DNA of 48,071 nt, from contig NC_049981.1 of assembly GCF_000003815.2 (NCBI RefSeq), positions 3,087,595-3,135,665 on the forward strand. Reading direction: 5' to 3'. The translations under genes and the position numbers were made by a program. Origin of the DNA: Branchiostoma floridae (lineage: Eukaryota > Chordata > Leptocardii > Amphioxiformes > Branchiostomatidae). The notes below the pieces were generated by a model, which ran no database searches, was not told the origin of the DNA, and worked only from the letters and a program-made list of their open reading frames with translations. Shown piece by piece: positions 20,480 through 32,154 of this stretch (within the stretch, counting starts at the first letter, position 1; each line of letters opens with the position of its first letter).

Positions 20480-20884
20480 GTAGCCAGCCTGTGCGGTATA
20501 ATATCGCATGTTATGAACCCGCTTGTCCGGTTCGGGGTTTCCCTTCTGTAGCCAACCTGTGCGATATAATATCGCATGTTATGAACCCGCTTGTCCGGTT
20601 CGGGGTTTCCCTTCTGTAGCCAACCTGTGCGATATAATATCGCATGTTATGAACCCGCTTGTCCGGTTCGGGGTTTCCCTTCTGTAGCCAACCTGTGCGG
20701 TATAATATCGCATGTTATGAACCCGCTTGACCGGTCGGGGTTTCCCTTCTGTAGCCAACCTGTGCGATATAATATCGCATGTTATGAACCCGCTTGTCCG
20801 GTCGGGGTTTCCCTTCTGTAGCCAACCTGTGCGATATGATATCGCATGTTATGAACCCGTTTGTCCGGTCGGAGTTTCCCTTCT
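20480..20884. repeat. 68-bp tandem repeat, six units
   Basis: Units start with GTAGCCA at 20480, 20548, 20616, 20684, 20751 and 20818 (periods 68, 68, 68, 67, 67). Each contains the palindrome TGCGATATAATATCGCA or a one-base variant. The last units lost one T in GGTTCGGGG. The array keeps open frames that repeat every three units; these are periodicity artefacts. No spacer variation, so not CRISPR. Confidence 0.95.
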
Positions 20885-21109
20885 AGTTGTTGCATGCTGC
20901 ATCCATCTCATCGCTATTCTTGGTGTGAGCTATTCCAAACAAAATTGCCTCTCGCGCACGTACTTCCCTGCCACTGATCCCATTAACTCGAGCCGCTGCC
21001 GAGCAGTTGACGCATTAACGCCGCCTTATCAAGTATCCACACAGGAGACTGCGCCATGGAAACTGTATCAACGTCAAACGGACCGGGTCAGATGTGTCAG
21101 ATAAAACAC

Positions 21110-21755
21110 CACTTGTAACTGAAAACATCTGACTCTCAGTTTTATTTTATGTACTAACTTTAAACACTTGACTGTGAGTTTTATTTTATTGATTCATACA
21201 TATATTCTAACTTAAAATATCCGATTCTCAGTTTAATTTTTATACACCAACTTAAAACACTCACTTGTTAGTTTTCTTTTATTCATGCACAGTATTCTAA
21301 CTCAAAACACGTACCTGATAGTTTTATTTTATTCATGTACACATATTCTAACTTAAAACACATACTTGTTAGCTTTATTTTATTCACACGCACATATTAT
21401 AGCTTAAAGCATATCAATATTTGTTTGATCTAATTATACATATTCAAACTTAAAGCAGTTTTATTTTTTTCCCGTTTATACATATTCTAACGTAAAACAC
21501 CTTCCTGTTAGTTTTACTTTTGTTTATTTATACACATTCTTCCTAAAAAAATCTGATTCTCATTTTATTTCTATCTATTGCTATTATATGTATCTAACGT
21601 AAAATATCTGATTCACAGTTTCACTTTATCTTTTCGACACATTCTAACCTAAAACACCTATTATCTATTGATATTCTAACTTAAAACATCTGATTCCCAG
21701 TTTTATTATATTCTTATTCTAACTTAAAACACCTGCTAGTTTTATTTTATCCAGG
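21110..21755. repeat. degenerate AT-rich minisatellite, about 55-60 bp unit
   Basis: About eleven units built on TTCTAACTTAAAACA, a short variable word, then AGTTTTATTTTATTCAT. The unit length drifts, pointing to an old array. Confidence 0.8.
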
Positions 21756-22047
21756 CATGATTATATGGATGACAATTTCCGCCCGTTAAAAACGCTTTCT
21801 ACATAAAAGATTGTAAATCGCACGAAGCATCTGCTAAATAAGCAAATGCATACTTTGAGTAGCAAATAAGATATAAAGTCATTGACAATTACAAAGTCGA
21901 AAAAGAAAATGTTTAAGCACAGACATGAAGAATTTGACGTTTTGTATAGCATACTCCTTGTGTTTTCATAATGAAGACAACATTTGAATCGCATACAAGC
22001 ATCAGTTTTGGGGTCCCCAGAGAACTCATATTACCGAATCAACATGA
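21745..22047. mobile_element. MITE of the ATTATATGGATGACA / AATCAACATG family
   Basis: The left end GGCATGATTATATGGATGACA pairs loosely with the right end ATTACCGAATCAACATGACC. The right half carries the family words AATGAAGACAAC and CATCAGTTTTGG seen at 10284-10397. Confidence 0.5.
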
Positions 22048-23045
22048 CCGTATCTACTGATATGAAAACAATAACAGTCAAGTAAGGAGAATCATGAAAA
22101 AGATGCATTGGGAGGAAAAAACCTGTGAGGCAGTACAAATCCCCCTCATATAAAAAAACAAATATTTATCATTATACAAATGTAATAATTTTTATAAGAT
22201 AAAAGAACAAAAGTGGATTGCAAAATCATGTAATCATCAGAATTAGTTTTGAAGAAACACACGTCGGGTAAAATTCTTCAGAGAATAATTTAATATGTCA
22301 TCTGAAGACATCTGAAAGACATCTGAAAGGACTGGCAGTTCAATTTGACAAAGGAATGCACGTAGGGTTATCTTTATATCACATGGTGTCGTCCGAAATA
22401 ACGAAATCCTATTTAAAGCAGACCGTAAATTCCATTTTCATATTTCCAAGTGGACGTCCCCCAGACTAATTTTTACGCACTATATACATAAACAATAAAA
22501 CCGTGCCATATAGCTAAAAATAGTCCATACATCGCACGAAATCCTATCATGCATGGATGCAAAGGTGTTTTTGTTTCATTAAAGTACGCCTTTACGTATA
22601 ATTTACGTGTGCTAAAATATCAGATTTGGACAGTACAATTGTGGTACAAGTAATGACATTGGGGTTATTACAAACTCTAAATATAATCATGACTATATAT
22701 ATATATATGATACCCTATATTACTGCGCCCTCCTTTCCAACACGAGATCAAATGTATACACGCCTACCGTATACATGACTTGTACAATGTATGAACAAAA
22801 TATACGTCTATTTCAAACCTCTCGGCTTTTGATATCTTTCAGGCCGAAATGTATTCATTACTGGGTTGCGAGTACTGATCGGCTTGCAATCCATGCCAAT
22901 TTTTTACATGACAAACCCCGAAATGAATATGAAGTAGTGCAAATTTCATCATGTCTGGGAACTGAGTCTTCTGGCGTGTGTGTGTGTGTGTGAGAGTACT
23001 AGCTGTGACGATCACTCTGACGCTTATGTTTGCATTCTGCATTCT
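22048..23045. other. intergenic or intronic, nothing recognised
   Basis: AT-rich sequence with a short (TA)n at 22696-22708 and (GT)n at 22975-22992. No coding signal or known repeat was recognised. If DDAH's last exon is to the right of the gap it could lie here, but no TCxS-coding exon was found. Confidence 0.35.
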
Positions 23046-23150
23046 ATCCTTAAAAGGCTCGTTCCATACGACCTATGTTGTTGCATGACCACGGCTCGAT
23101 AATCTGGTGTCCTGGGGCCAATCACTTGACACGCCGAGCCTTTTAGGATC
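23046..23150. repeat. short foldback element
   Basis: ATCCTTAAAAGGCTCG at 23046-23061 pairs with CGAGCCTTTTAGGAT at about 23135-23149 around a 75-bp loop. MITE-like, without obvious target duplication. Confidence 0.5.
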
Positions 23151-23342
23151 GGCGATTCCTCTGAACTCCCCCTGAGTTATTCTGGCTACCCACGTCATTA
23201 CCATTGCATATGTTGTTTTAAATAAATGGAAATGTACGCCCTCAGTCCCTCTGGGTTTCCGTGCTAGGGGAAACCATTACTATGTTGTACCAATATTGCC
23301 TTTTATGTCCATGTACGTCTGCGTCATACACACCTATGTTAG

Positions 23343-23514
23343 CGAAAACGCAAGCCGGCGTCGGGGGACGGAAGCTCAGATAGCTGCTCTTTTGACGGGA
23401 AATCTTCCTTGGCAAAGGCAGAGGAGGAGAAAGGAGACGTCTTCTTACAGGGGATCTCAGCAGGAGCGGAACTACTACAGGAATATCTTCATCAACGGGC
23501 TTTTGTTACAGGAA
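23343..23514 (+). CDS. possible orphan coding exon
   Basis: Between a stop ending in TAG (23340-23342, which also gives an AG acceptor) and a GTATGTG donor at 23515 lies an open 172-nt stretch. Reading from 23343 it encodes charged then helical sequence, including SLAKAEEEKGDVFLQGISAG followed by AELLQEYLHQRAF. Composition is more GC-rich and protein-like than its surroundings. No family was recognised and no neighbouring exon was found, so it may be a true exon of an unknown gene or a chance open frame. Confidence 0.25.
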
Positions 23515-24179
23515 AGGTATGTGATGTAGATATATATAGCATCGTCCTTTGATTGAACAGTGGGTATGTCTATGGTGCTGATTTTCGCGCTGTTATTAGA
23601 CTGGCTATGAAATATCTTCTCTGTTATGAATACAGCGAGAGGTACGGCTGGGGAGTGCAGAAAATACTAAAATTACATTTACAATATCTACAGTCTCGTC
23701 TACATGCATAGCTTCGATACAGTCTTACACAGTCGCCTAGAATGCTCAGAAACGCATCGGACAAATATAGCTGTAAAGTGTACATCGGTTATAGTGAAGG
23801 ACATTTTGTAATATGTATTTCATGTGGACTGTGTGGTTGACGTATGAAGGCAAGGAGACACGAGCTGTATTTTTACGTTTGGCATCAGCACATGCTAGGT
23901 TATGATGGCAGAGTTCCATGTCTGTGTCTGCCAAGTTTTTACAATACATCCGTATAGGTTATCGACCAATTAGATATCACATTACCGGTACCAAGGAACG
24001 AACTAGCCGTGCAGGCAATTGAAAGATGTCGACTCTACGTACGTCTTCAGGGTGTATATTAGACTTGTGCATTGTCACAACTAGGAATTGTTTGATCTTT
24101 TTCTTTCGTCTGGTATATTCCACCTCTGATTCCTTTATTTTCCTCACTTGGAAAAGCCATGTAGTCGTGTATATATACA

Positions 24180-24605
24180 CCCTCGTGTATACATAGATTT
24201 ATACACCCTCGTATAGGTTTATACACCCTCGTGTATACATAGATTTATACACCTTCGTATAGGTTTATACACCCTCGCGTATACATAGACTTGCACACCC
24301 TCGTATAGGTTTATACGCATTCGTGTATCCATAGATTTGCACACCCTCGGATAGGTTTATGCACCCTCGTGTATACATAGATGTATACACCCTCGTATAG
24401 GTTTATACACCCTCGTGTATACATACATGTAGATTTATGCACCCTCGTATAGCCTATAGGTTTATACACACTCGTGTATACATAGATTTATACACCCTTG
24501 TATATACATAGATTTTAACATCCTCGTGTACACATAGATTTATACACCCTGCCTGACCCTGGTATATAAATACATCTATACACTCTCGTGTATACATATA
24601 TTTTA
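24180..24605. repeat. minisatellite, about 45-48 bp unit
   Basis: About nine units alternating GTGTATACATAGATTTATAC and ACCCTCGTATAGGTTTATAC. Higher-order alternation of the two half-units is visible. ORFs on the minus strand are periodicity artefacts. Confidence 0.9.
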
Positions 24606-25592
24606 GCATCCCATTGTTGTGATGTTGTGTCAAATGTCGCAGGTGAGGCCTATAGAACATTGTACTTCTGCATTCGATGCTAAAGCATTAGGATGGATTG
24701 GTAGGGATTCTCTTTTTCTTCTGCTTCTTTAGGTCTTGATGTCGGCCATAGTGGCCCCCAAAAATACAGTTTCACACTACAAAACTGAATGCATCATGAT
24801 ATTGGCATTTTCAACTCCATATGATATGTTTATACAGGTTATAAACTGTAAAAGAGAAGGCATGTCAGTAGCCGGAAAAAAAGAAGTGCAATAATGTTTC
24901 TGTTAACCAGGTGTGAAATACAGCTCCGTTGCCTAGATAAAATTTAGTTTGGAATTAATACTGTGGGAATACATAATTGTGTTTTCATAAAGCCAGGCCG
25001 TTTTTCACGTCTTTAACGTTATCTCTTAATCATATCACAACACACGCCCCTTAACATTTTTTGGTGTGCGGGAAGATTACCATTATGTGCTAATTTTTTC
25101 TGTCCTAATTTTTATTATTAACTTTTGAGTTTCCTTGCTATTTTCATGTGCCATGTAAGAAGTTAAGTGAAAATTTGCATACTTAAATGCTGTTGATGCA
25201 AAATAGAACATAATCTGCCTAAGTAGGGAGGACATTCTAAAACTCCACTGATATTCGTGTTAGCAGTTTCAAACGCTTGACATACGTAGCATAGCAAGAA
25301 TGGAAAATTTAACAATATAGAGGACCTTATTTGTATAAACAGTTGTGAAATGCTATGGTGCCACAGCGGTAAATGGAACTAATTTCACCGTCGAAAGTTC
25401 TGTCGAAAATCTTTAGACAGGAAAGATGCGCAATTAGTGCATAGTCTCTCGTATGTTCGGCCCTCTGGTTCTTTTGTATTCTCCGTTTCGACATCAATTG
25501 CAGCGTAATTGCTTTGGAGACTAGGCGGACACCTGAGCAGTATGTGGGTATGGCTCTGAGTCAAGCGACTGTTTGGAAAAGACAGTCTCAAA
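24606..25592. other. nothing recognised
   Basis: Low-complexity AT-rich sequence. No coding frame with family signature, RNA gene or repeat family was seen. Confidence 0.35.
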
Positions 25593-25875
25593 AGGTGGGT
25601 TCAAACGTGCGTATATATTTAAGTCCCTATGGGGTCCATATCACAGTCATAGCCTCTACCAGGCATCACAGGGCGAAAAATATCGGAAATCGGACAAATA
25701 TAGACCGATAGCAAGCCGTAAGCTGGACGAGGAGTATGGTTTGCGATCATGCTTACTCGTATATTTTTCAATTTTTTCATATTTTTCCAGTGACCTGTGG
25801 AGCCTGATAGAGGCTACGACTTCCATACGGACCTCATACGGACTTGAATATATACGCACGGATGAACCCATCTTA
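25593..25875. mobile_element. foldback MITE with about 90-bp inverted repeats
   Basis: The left arm (about 25593-25682) and right arm (about 25788-25875) pair with about 80 percent identity by eye. Shared words are GGGTTCA..CGTGCGTATATAT, AAGTCC.TATG.GGTCC.TAT, GTAGCCTCTA.CAGGC and AAAAATAT. The loop is about 105 bp. Overlapping open frames of 107 and 81 codons on opposite strands come from the inverted symmetry. Confidence 0.75.
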
Positions 25876-26178
25876 TCAGTTGCCAACAGGCGCTGATTCA
25901 TCGCCTATAGAATTGCCTACTCCGCTCATTTTTCAAGGGTACAAAATGACTGTGTTCAGACGTCAGAAGGTTCACTTCTAAAAGGGGGTGGGGGCGGGGC
26001 GGTAGCTCAAAGAAGAATGAGACGGATACCTTCTTTGGCTACGGAAAAAAAGATACAAAGATCAGAAGCTTTTTATGTAGTACCAAGGTCACACACGAGG
26101 GGCCCAAACTACCAAGTACATACCAGATACCATTTAAATCCTTCCATTTGTTTTTGTTTCGTAATATACCGCATCGAA

Positions 26179-26180
<2 letters not shown>

Positions 26181-26221
<41 letters not shown>

Positions 26222-26345
26222 CACTTGTAAACACATAAAAATACGCAGAAACACACACAAACATACACGCAGACACACAAACAAACACACACAGACACAA
26301 ATATGCACACGGACACAGACACACAAGGACACACACGAGAGCGCA
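26181..26345. repeat. (CA)n microsatellite and degenerate CA-rich tract
   Basis: About 22 CA units to 26225, then a degenerate CA-rich extension to about 26345. All the Cys/Val- or His/Thr-rich frames across it are artefacts. Confidence 0.95.
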
Positions 26346-26488
26346 CATACACAGATTCAAAGACAGAAAACAGTACCTTAATTTTTTGCAGATAACAACA
26401 GGCATATCGAAAACAGAACTTCACTCAAAACAGGCATACATTCGTCTTCTAATCTGACGAAAAACGAATAGATTGAGATTTCTAATAC

Positions 26489-26666
26489 TTATCAAGTCTC
26501 TACTGCAGGTGGGCGTAACATGATTATGTTCATGATTACCTTGTATGATTCTGGCGCAAAATCTTGTCGCCTTTCATCTATGACATCTAACGACGTAACT
26601 GATCTTCAGGTTGGTTGAAATTAATCCCATGGGTGCTAAAGCGTGTAGTAGAATAATATCATTAAA
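26489..26666 (+). repeat. direct repeat copy 1 with exon-like core
   Basis: The copy runs from TTATCAAGTCTCTAC to AATAATATCATTAA and is repeated at 26901-27077. The core 26509-26609 (101 nt) is bounded by CTGCAG before and GTTGGT after. It is open in one frame, encoding GRNMIMFMITLYDSGAKSCR then LSSMTSNDVTDLQ. No family was recognised. Confidence 0.6.
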
Positions 26667-26900
26667 GGTGGTATCTCTTGCACTTGGGGTACTGGTGCGG
26701 CACTGCGGGGTTCGTTCAAAGTGGCACTGTTGTGCTATTTTGCCGATTTTTTATAATCCAGATATTGCGTAATACGTAAGACTGACTTAGAAGACAACAA
26801 CAGACGTTAGAAAGTTCGTTCTTTGTCTCTGAATTTCGTTGAGTAATCTTTCGAACCCTGCAGTGCAACACCGGTGCCCCAGGCGCAGTGAGATACCACC
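26667..26900. mobile_element. GGTGGTATCTC-type MITE, copy 1
   Basis: 234 bp with inverted repeats of about 60 bp: GGTGGTATCTC, TGGTGCGGCACTGCGGGG and the complementary right end GTGAGATACCACC. It sits exactly between two 176-bp direct repeats. Other copies are at 33883, 34363 and 35586. Confidence 0.8.
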
Positions 26901-27077
26901 TTATCAAGTCTCTACTACAGGTGGGCGTAACATGATTATGTTCATAATAACCTTGTATGATTCTGGCGCAAAATCTTGTCGCCTTTCATCTATGACATCT
27001 AACGACGTAACTGATCTTCAGGTTGGTTGAAATTAATCTCACGGGTGCTAAAGCGTGTAGTAGAATAATATCGTTAA
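26901..27077 (+). repeat. direct repeat copy 2 with exon-like core
   Basis: The core 26921-27021 differs from copy 1 by two bases, giving one Met-to-Ile change and one silent change; the frame and the AG/GT borders are kept. See copy 1. Confidence 0.6.
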
Positions 27078-27399
27078 CCTGGTATCATTCTTGACGCACG
27101 ACTACGTTACGTGTATCTCAGAGGAGATGCTGCATGCCACGGTGTGTGCAGTACATAAATATGACAATGAGAAGTCAAGGACTGCATGCATGATATCAGA
27201 TGTACAGACGTGATTGCACACGCTGTACGCTTTAAAAGAGGGTATCTCGGTGCTTTGGTGACAGATAATTGCGGTAAATTTGTGCGAATTTTCACCCAAT
27301 TTCCCTCCTGGTCACACTGACGTGCGGCAGAAGGGTAAAATACGTGACGTTTAGCAACAAAATGGCGGCGTCCGAATTGTCACATCCTCAACTATTACA

Positions 27400-27690
27400 T
27401 AAAGTACAAAATAGATGTTTAGAATAAAACTCAACATTCTAATTACTATAACAATAAGAGCTAAAATAAGTCTTTCATATAGTGTTAGAATGGGGTAGGG
27501 CTAATCAAGAGCTTAAAAGAGAGTTTTAGTATTCTCTTTAACAACAAAGCAAATCCTGTTGAAACTGAATTTCACTTTATAATGGAATGTTCTAGATACG
27601 CAGTTTTAGGAAGTTATTCGAATTTTACTCCATGCTACAGATTTGTCTACATCTTGAGATGCCATAACTACCATGATATGCGTCGAACAG
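27400..27690 (+). mobile_element. LINE ORF2 C-terminal remnant
   Basis: Frame from 27552 reads NPVETEFHFIMECSRYAVLG. The VETEFHF...CxxY signature matches the C-terminal end of CR1/L2-type non-LTR retrotransposon ORF2. Upstream frames are broken. Confidence 0.5.
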
Positions 27691-28768
27691 AATATCATAC
27701 AATGACGTTTTCCCATGTCTCTCTGTTTTCTGAAATCTTCATTCCTTCTTAGTGTCTTGTTTTAGTCTTCAGCCTACAGCAATGTTCACCGCATGGGTTT
27801 AAAACTAGGGCTACAGCTTAGCATACTTTTTGCCAGATAAAATAGGTACAAAAGCAGGGCTTTTCCATATCTCCATGTCTACACTTTAAATACTGTTTTA
27901 TACGCCGTTTTTGATATTAAGCAAATTATTGTGGTCAACGTTGATAATTGCAAATTATAGCCTTGCTGTGTATAGATTAATGACAAGTATATTATGTTTA
28001 CGTATTATCATATATTACTAAAACTAACTTAATTCAGCCAGTTTACTGCAATGTATCTATGTATGCATGTACCATTCTAATCTTCGACTGATCATTTTTA
28101 ATCGTTCCATGTCTAGAGGGAGTTATGAGGTTTCATATAAGATGTTAGGTTGAAGGTCTCTTCCAATAAGAGTTCATACCTACATTATAAACCTCTGATC
28201 ATGACAAATTAGCGTTGCCGACTGATATCATCTTCATTGACGCACTCGTGTACGGAACGCACGTCAGAGTTGCACCGCATGCGTGATGGGACGCTTCAAA
28301 GAATAAGAACGGAGCTTTACCGAACGGAAGACCTTCTTTATTATACATTTGTCAAAGACGAACAAATTGTGAGGCTTTTCGTCTTGATTTTTCTCTGCTT
28401 CCGGAAAAAGAAGTCAAACCCAACCCGTTTAGAAAAAGTCAAGCGTTTTATTTTCAGTTTATGATAGCTGATTGTCACCTGTGTATTAGCTCTGCGAATT
28501 TCAAGTTTATTCATACCATTTTTAAAAAAATTTAGTTTGTAGCAATTTTTGAAATTGTTCAAAAAGAACTATTTTGATACAAGAAAACCACTCTTGTACG
28601 TGTATAACTTGTTGCCAGAGGCGAAGTTGGTCGGCAAAATGATTTGATTTATTATTATTAATTATAAGACGGAGCTTTCATCCATATATGGAGCTCGAGT
28701 AATTCAGAGTGTCCTTAATTATAACAATCCAGTTAATAATATGCTAAACCCAGTTATGTTCACCATTA
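27691..28768. other. nothing recognised
   Basis: AT-rich, no exon or repeat family recognised. The short ORF at 28237-28464 has no family signature. Confidence 0.35.
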
Positions 28769-28843
28769 AGGCATGTTAAATTTATTATATGGATGATACC
28801 CCCATGCTCAACAATTTTCGTCCCAAATTAGTTTTTAACCATA

Positions 28844-29736
28844 GGCCATGTTGATTTGATTATATGGATGACATCCTCCGGGAACTCCAAAACTGATGCG
28901 AGCGAGCGAATAAAAAAAAAGTTTGGCCAAAAAAAAAAGTTGCCTTCAGTATGAAATCAAAGTGGCCAGGAAGGTTGAATATAGGACTAAACACACATAG
29001 TATGGTATACCAACAGTTAGGTGTAGGGACCAATACATCATGCGGGTGCAAAACATTTTTTTCTTCTTGGACCAATTCGAAAAAAACAGACCTGAAAAAA
29101 ACAACTGAACAGAGGAACAGGTTTCGCCAATTACAAAATGGACACACTTTGTCGGCAGCCATTTGGGGTCTAACCGGGGGGGGGGGGGGCAAGAAGACAA
29201 CAAGAGCGAAGTCAAGTAGAGTTTATAGTCAATTGCACCAAGTTTCTACAGTCAAAGGTACAGAGACAGTTAGCCTTTATTACATGGAGATGGGATTTTA
29301 AAATGCCAGTGGGAGTCTAATAATCCACCAAACAGATTCCTTTGTAGCAAAATTGACCAATTACTATTGTTTTGAGTATTGCCAGTTCTCAAGTTTCCAC
29401 AGACAATCAGGTCCAGGTTCATGTCCGGACCTGGAAATGATCCTCTGGACCTGAATTTTCTGTACTCAGTCCGGGTACCTCCCCCCAACCAACAATAGAT
29501 TTTTTTTTTTCTTTCTGTCCTTTCACATCTTATTCTTTGACTTTAGATTCATTTTGGCATTCTATGGCATTAGTTATCTGTTTTCTGATACTTTTTTTTA
29601 AATCTACGGAATATTTGTGCTCATTTACAGCTGCTTTGCACAAGTTATTGTGTGGTCGAAAACTTTTTTTTTTTTTGAAATGGCCGAAAATTGGTGCGAG
29701 CGCGGATGTCATCCATATAATCAAATCAACGTGGCC
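28844..29736. mobile_element. TIR element interrupted by a hAT-type MITE
   Basis: The left end GGCCATGTTGATTTGATTAT continues ATGGATGACATC and is the inverse of the right end GATGTCATCCATATAATC...GTGGCC. A hAT-type MITE (29018-29487) lies inside. A second left-end-like sequence (GGCATGTTAAATTTATTATATGGATGA) starts at about 28771. Confidence 0.65.
29018..29487. mobile_element. hAT-type MITE, copy 2 (nested)
   Basis: Ends TAGGTGTAGGGACC and CCGGGTACCTCCCC are eroded versions of the family ends. Internal words TCTTCTTGGACC, AGTAGAGTTTATAGTCA, CACCAAGTTTCTACAGTC, ACCAAACAGATTCCTTTGTA and TCAGGTCCAGGTTCATGTCC are in family order. Confidence 0.7.
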
Positions 29737-29926
29737 ATACTATAAATCATAAAAAGCAGCTGCAAAATGGGCAAATATATGTCACAGATTGTTGAAACAA
29801 TATCGAAAAATAAAATGTATACTGGCATCATAGAATGTCAGGAAGATGTTTAAGGATGAATAATTTATTGTTTTGTATGCCATATTCTGTGTCTTATGTT
29901 ATCATTTAACGCCCTGAACTCTGATA

Positions 29927-30053
29927 ATGAAGGCAACTTTTGCTGGTGAAAGTTTAATTATCATTTTTAATCATATTATTTTTAATTATTATTCGCACAT
30001 ATTATTTGTGTTGGGATTCCCAATGGGGTGCATATAAGCAAATCAACATGACC
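29927..30053. mobile_element. solo end of the TAATGAAGGCAACTTT MITE family
   Basis: AATGAAGGCAACTTTTGC, CGCACATATT, TTGGGATTCCC and GCAAATCAACATGACCT repeat the right-end order seen at 10284-10397 and 21969-22047. Confidence 0.5.
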
Positions 30054-30789
30054 TAAGCACAGCGATGTAAGCATCACGAAGCAAACGGTAAGTCTTCCGG
30101 TTAAATTACCAGACGGTACCAGTATTCATTATTGAGTTGTGTTTTAACTAACAACTTTTAATGATTGGAAAATTACCGAATATCATCCCGTGCGCCGTCT
30201 TTAGATAATTTTCGTTTCAAGAAAAACAATTTACCAGACGGTGCAAGTATATATTGAGTTGTGTTTTAAGACCTTTTATGGTGAGAAAATTATCTAATTT
30301 CACTCTGTACTGTATCGTTAGATAATTTAGAATGAATTCTTAGGGGATTGGGGAGGGCGAGCTCAGTTCGGGTATCTATAGAAAGAGTTGTCTCAAAACT
30401 ATCTGTGAAAAGTGCATATTAGCTATTTTAGATCATGTATTTAGTGTGCAGGTAAAAAAAAATACTCTTTAGTTCAGCTAAGTTTTCAGGCACGCCTACC
30501 TTATTTATAAAAAAAAATAGTTTCAGTAATGATTATAAAAAAAAACTGACGGATTGGGCCCATGGGTTTTGTACTACAAGCAGACATAAACGTTACTGGT
30601 CTCGCATGCTTTGCCTTTTTTTTAGATTTACAGTTTTTTGTTACATAGTTTAACTATAAGAGGAGGAACGTACTGACTTACGAAACCGGGTAGCCTTCTT
30701 TCACCATTCGTTACGAAACTGGTTGTCACCCCTGGGTATCGTCTGGTTCCATGGTATTCTCATTACTGCGCTGCCTACAAGATTGAACC

Positions 30790-31505
30790 TTCTCGAAAAT
30801 CTACAGAACCTAGAAGATTATATCCTTGACTTATATTAATTATATAATATCCCCAACAATTTACCATTTACTCATAGGTCAACTTTTCTGTCCCAAGAAT
30901 CTAGTAGAAATGTTTTGATTTGACCCAAACATTTGATACAAAACGCTTCTCAACAATTTACAGAACCTTCTAGGTTCTATCGTTGACTTGAGCAATTTAC
31001 CTGAACAAACCAGTATAAACCTGTTACTCTGGTTTCATCTTTCGTGTCTCAGAAAACTAATAGAAACGATTGACCCAAATACAAAACGGTAGCTTAATCA
31101 ATAATCTACAAATCCTAGTAGGTTCTATTCTTGACTTCAACAAATTAACTGCACAAGCCAGTATCAACCTGTTACTCATGGATTCACATTTTTTCTCTCA
31201 AGAAACAAAAAGAAATATTTTTATTTCACCCAAACATTTAGTTCTGATGCAAAACGCTTCTCAATAGAATCTACAGAACCTAGTAGGATCTTTCCTTGAC
31301 TTTAACCATATACCTGAACAAGCCAGTATAAGCCTATTACTCATCAGTTCACCTTTCCTGTCCCTGAAAACTAGTAGAAATATATTTTGATTTCACCTAA
31401 ACATTTCGTGCTGATACAAAACGCTTCTCAATAGAATCTACAGAACCTAGTAGGATCTATACTTGACTGCACCAAATTACCTGGACAAGCTAGTATAAAG
31501 CCAAG
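30790..31505. repeat. degenerate tandem repeat, about 145-168 bp unit
   Basis: CTACAGAACCTAG.AGG-like words recur at about 30801, 30960, 31104, 31272 and 31438. Between them CAAGCCAGTATAAACCTGTTACTC and GTCTCAGAAAACTAGTAGAAAT-like blocks follow in order. The nearby GACGGATTGGG region upstream has no assigned content. Confidence 0.75.
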
Positions 31506-31549
31506 ACTTCAAATTTCATCCTCTTTTTTAGGATTTTTGTTTCAATTTA

Positions 31550-31712
31550 CGGCAAATCTGTTTGATATTTGTCTTCAATTTACGGCGTGTATAGATTTGC
31601 TCATACAGTTGCTTTGTATACGTTTTACAGAACATTTATGGTCAAAAACCTTTTGGAAATGAACGAAAATTGATGCGCGCGCTGATGCCGTCCGTATAAT
31701 CAAATCAACATG
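31550..31712. mobile_element. solo right end of the CATCCATATAATCAAATCAAC family
   Basis: TGCTCATACAG.TGCTTTGTA, GGTCAAAAACCTTTT.GAAATG and AATCAAATCAACATGGCCTT match the right part of 28844-29736 in order. Confidence 0.6.
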
Positions 31713-32154
31713 GCCTTGATAATACGAAAGGAGAGTTATGGTTGCTGGGGGCTAACTATATTGAGTGAAAGATGAAAGACTGGTAAGAGTGGTGTATGCT
31801 GATAAGACCACCGACATTGAGATATTGTACTCTACACACATCCATGTCTGATAGACGACCTAGGGAGGGGGGTCCATGTAAGAGCATCAGTATAAGTAAT
31901 GTCCTATCACATGCGGAGTGATCTGGATGGATCGCTTGGCTTTGTAGGGCTTTGAAACCAGCTCATCTTTAGAGGATCCACTATTGATTCGAGCTGAAAG
32001 ACGGAAGCTCACAGAGAAGAAAGCAGCTTGTCGTTGATATCAATCGCAATGCCATTACGATCAGCACAAAAGCTTCAAAATATGATTACGTAGTACCATC
32101 ATCTCTACCGGACTTCTGGGTGGTTTTCCAGCGCGCGTGGCACTCCATATATAC

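Noticed and set aside
20480-20884. CRISPR array
   Set aside because: Whole units repeat with no unique spacers, and the context is eukaryotic.
20591-21104. 76- and 125-residue repeat proteins (plus)
   Set aside because: Open because three 67/68-bp units keep phase; the peptide is only the tandem array.
25573-25901. 107- and 81-residue ORFs on opposite strands
   Set aside because: They arise from the inverted arms of the foldback element.
26017-26424. Four overlapping Cys/Val- or His/Thr-rich ORFs
   Set aside because: They are all frames of a CA-rich tract.
28860-29301. Proline- or glycine-rich ORFs around the G run at 29178
   Set aside because: They span a homopolymer and a hAT-type MITE.
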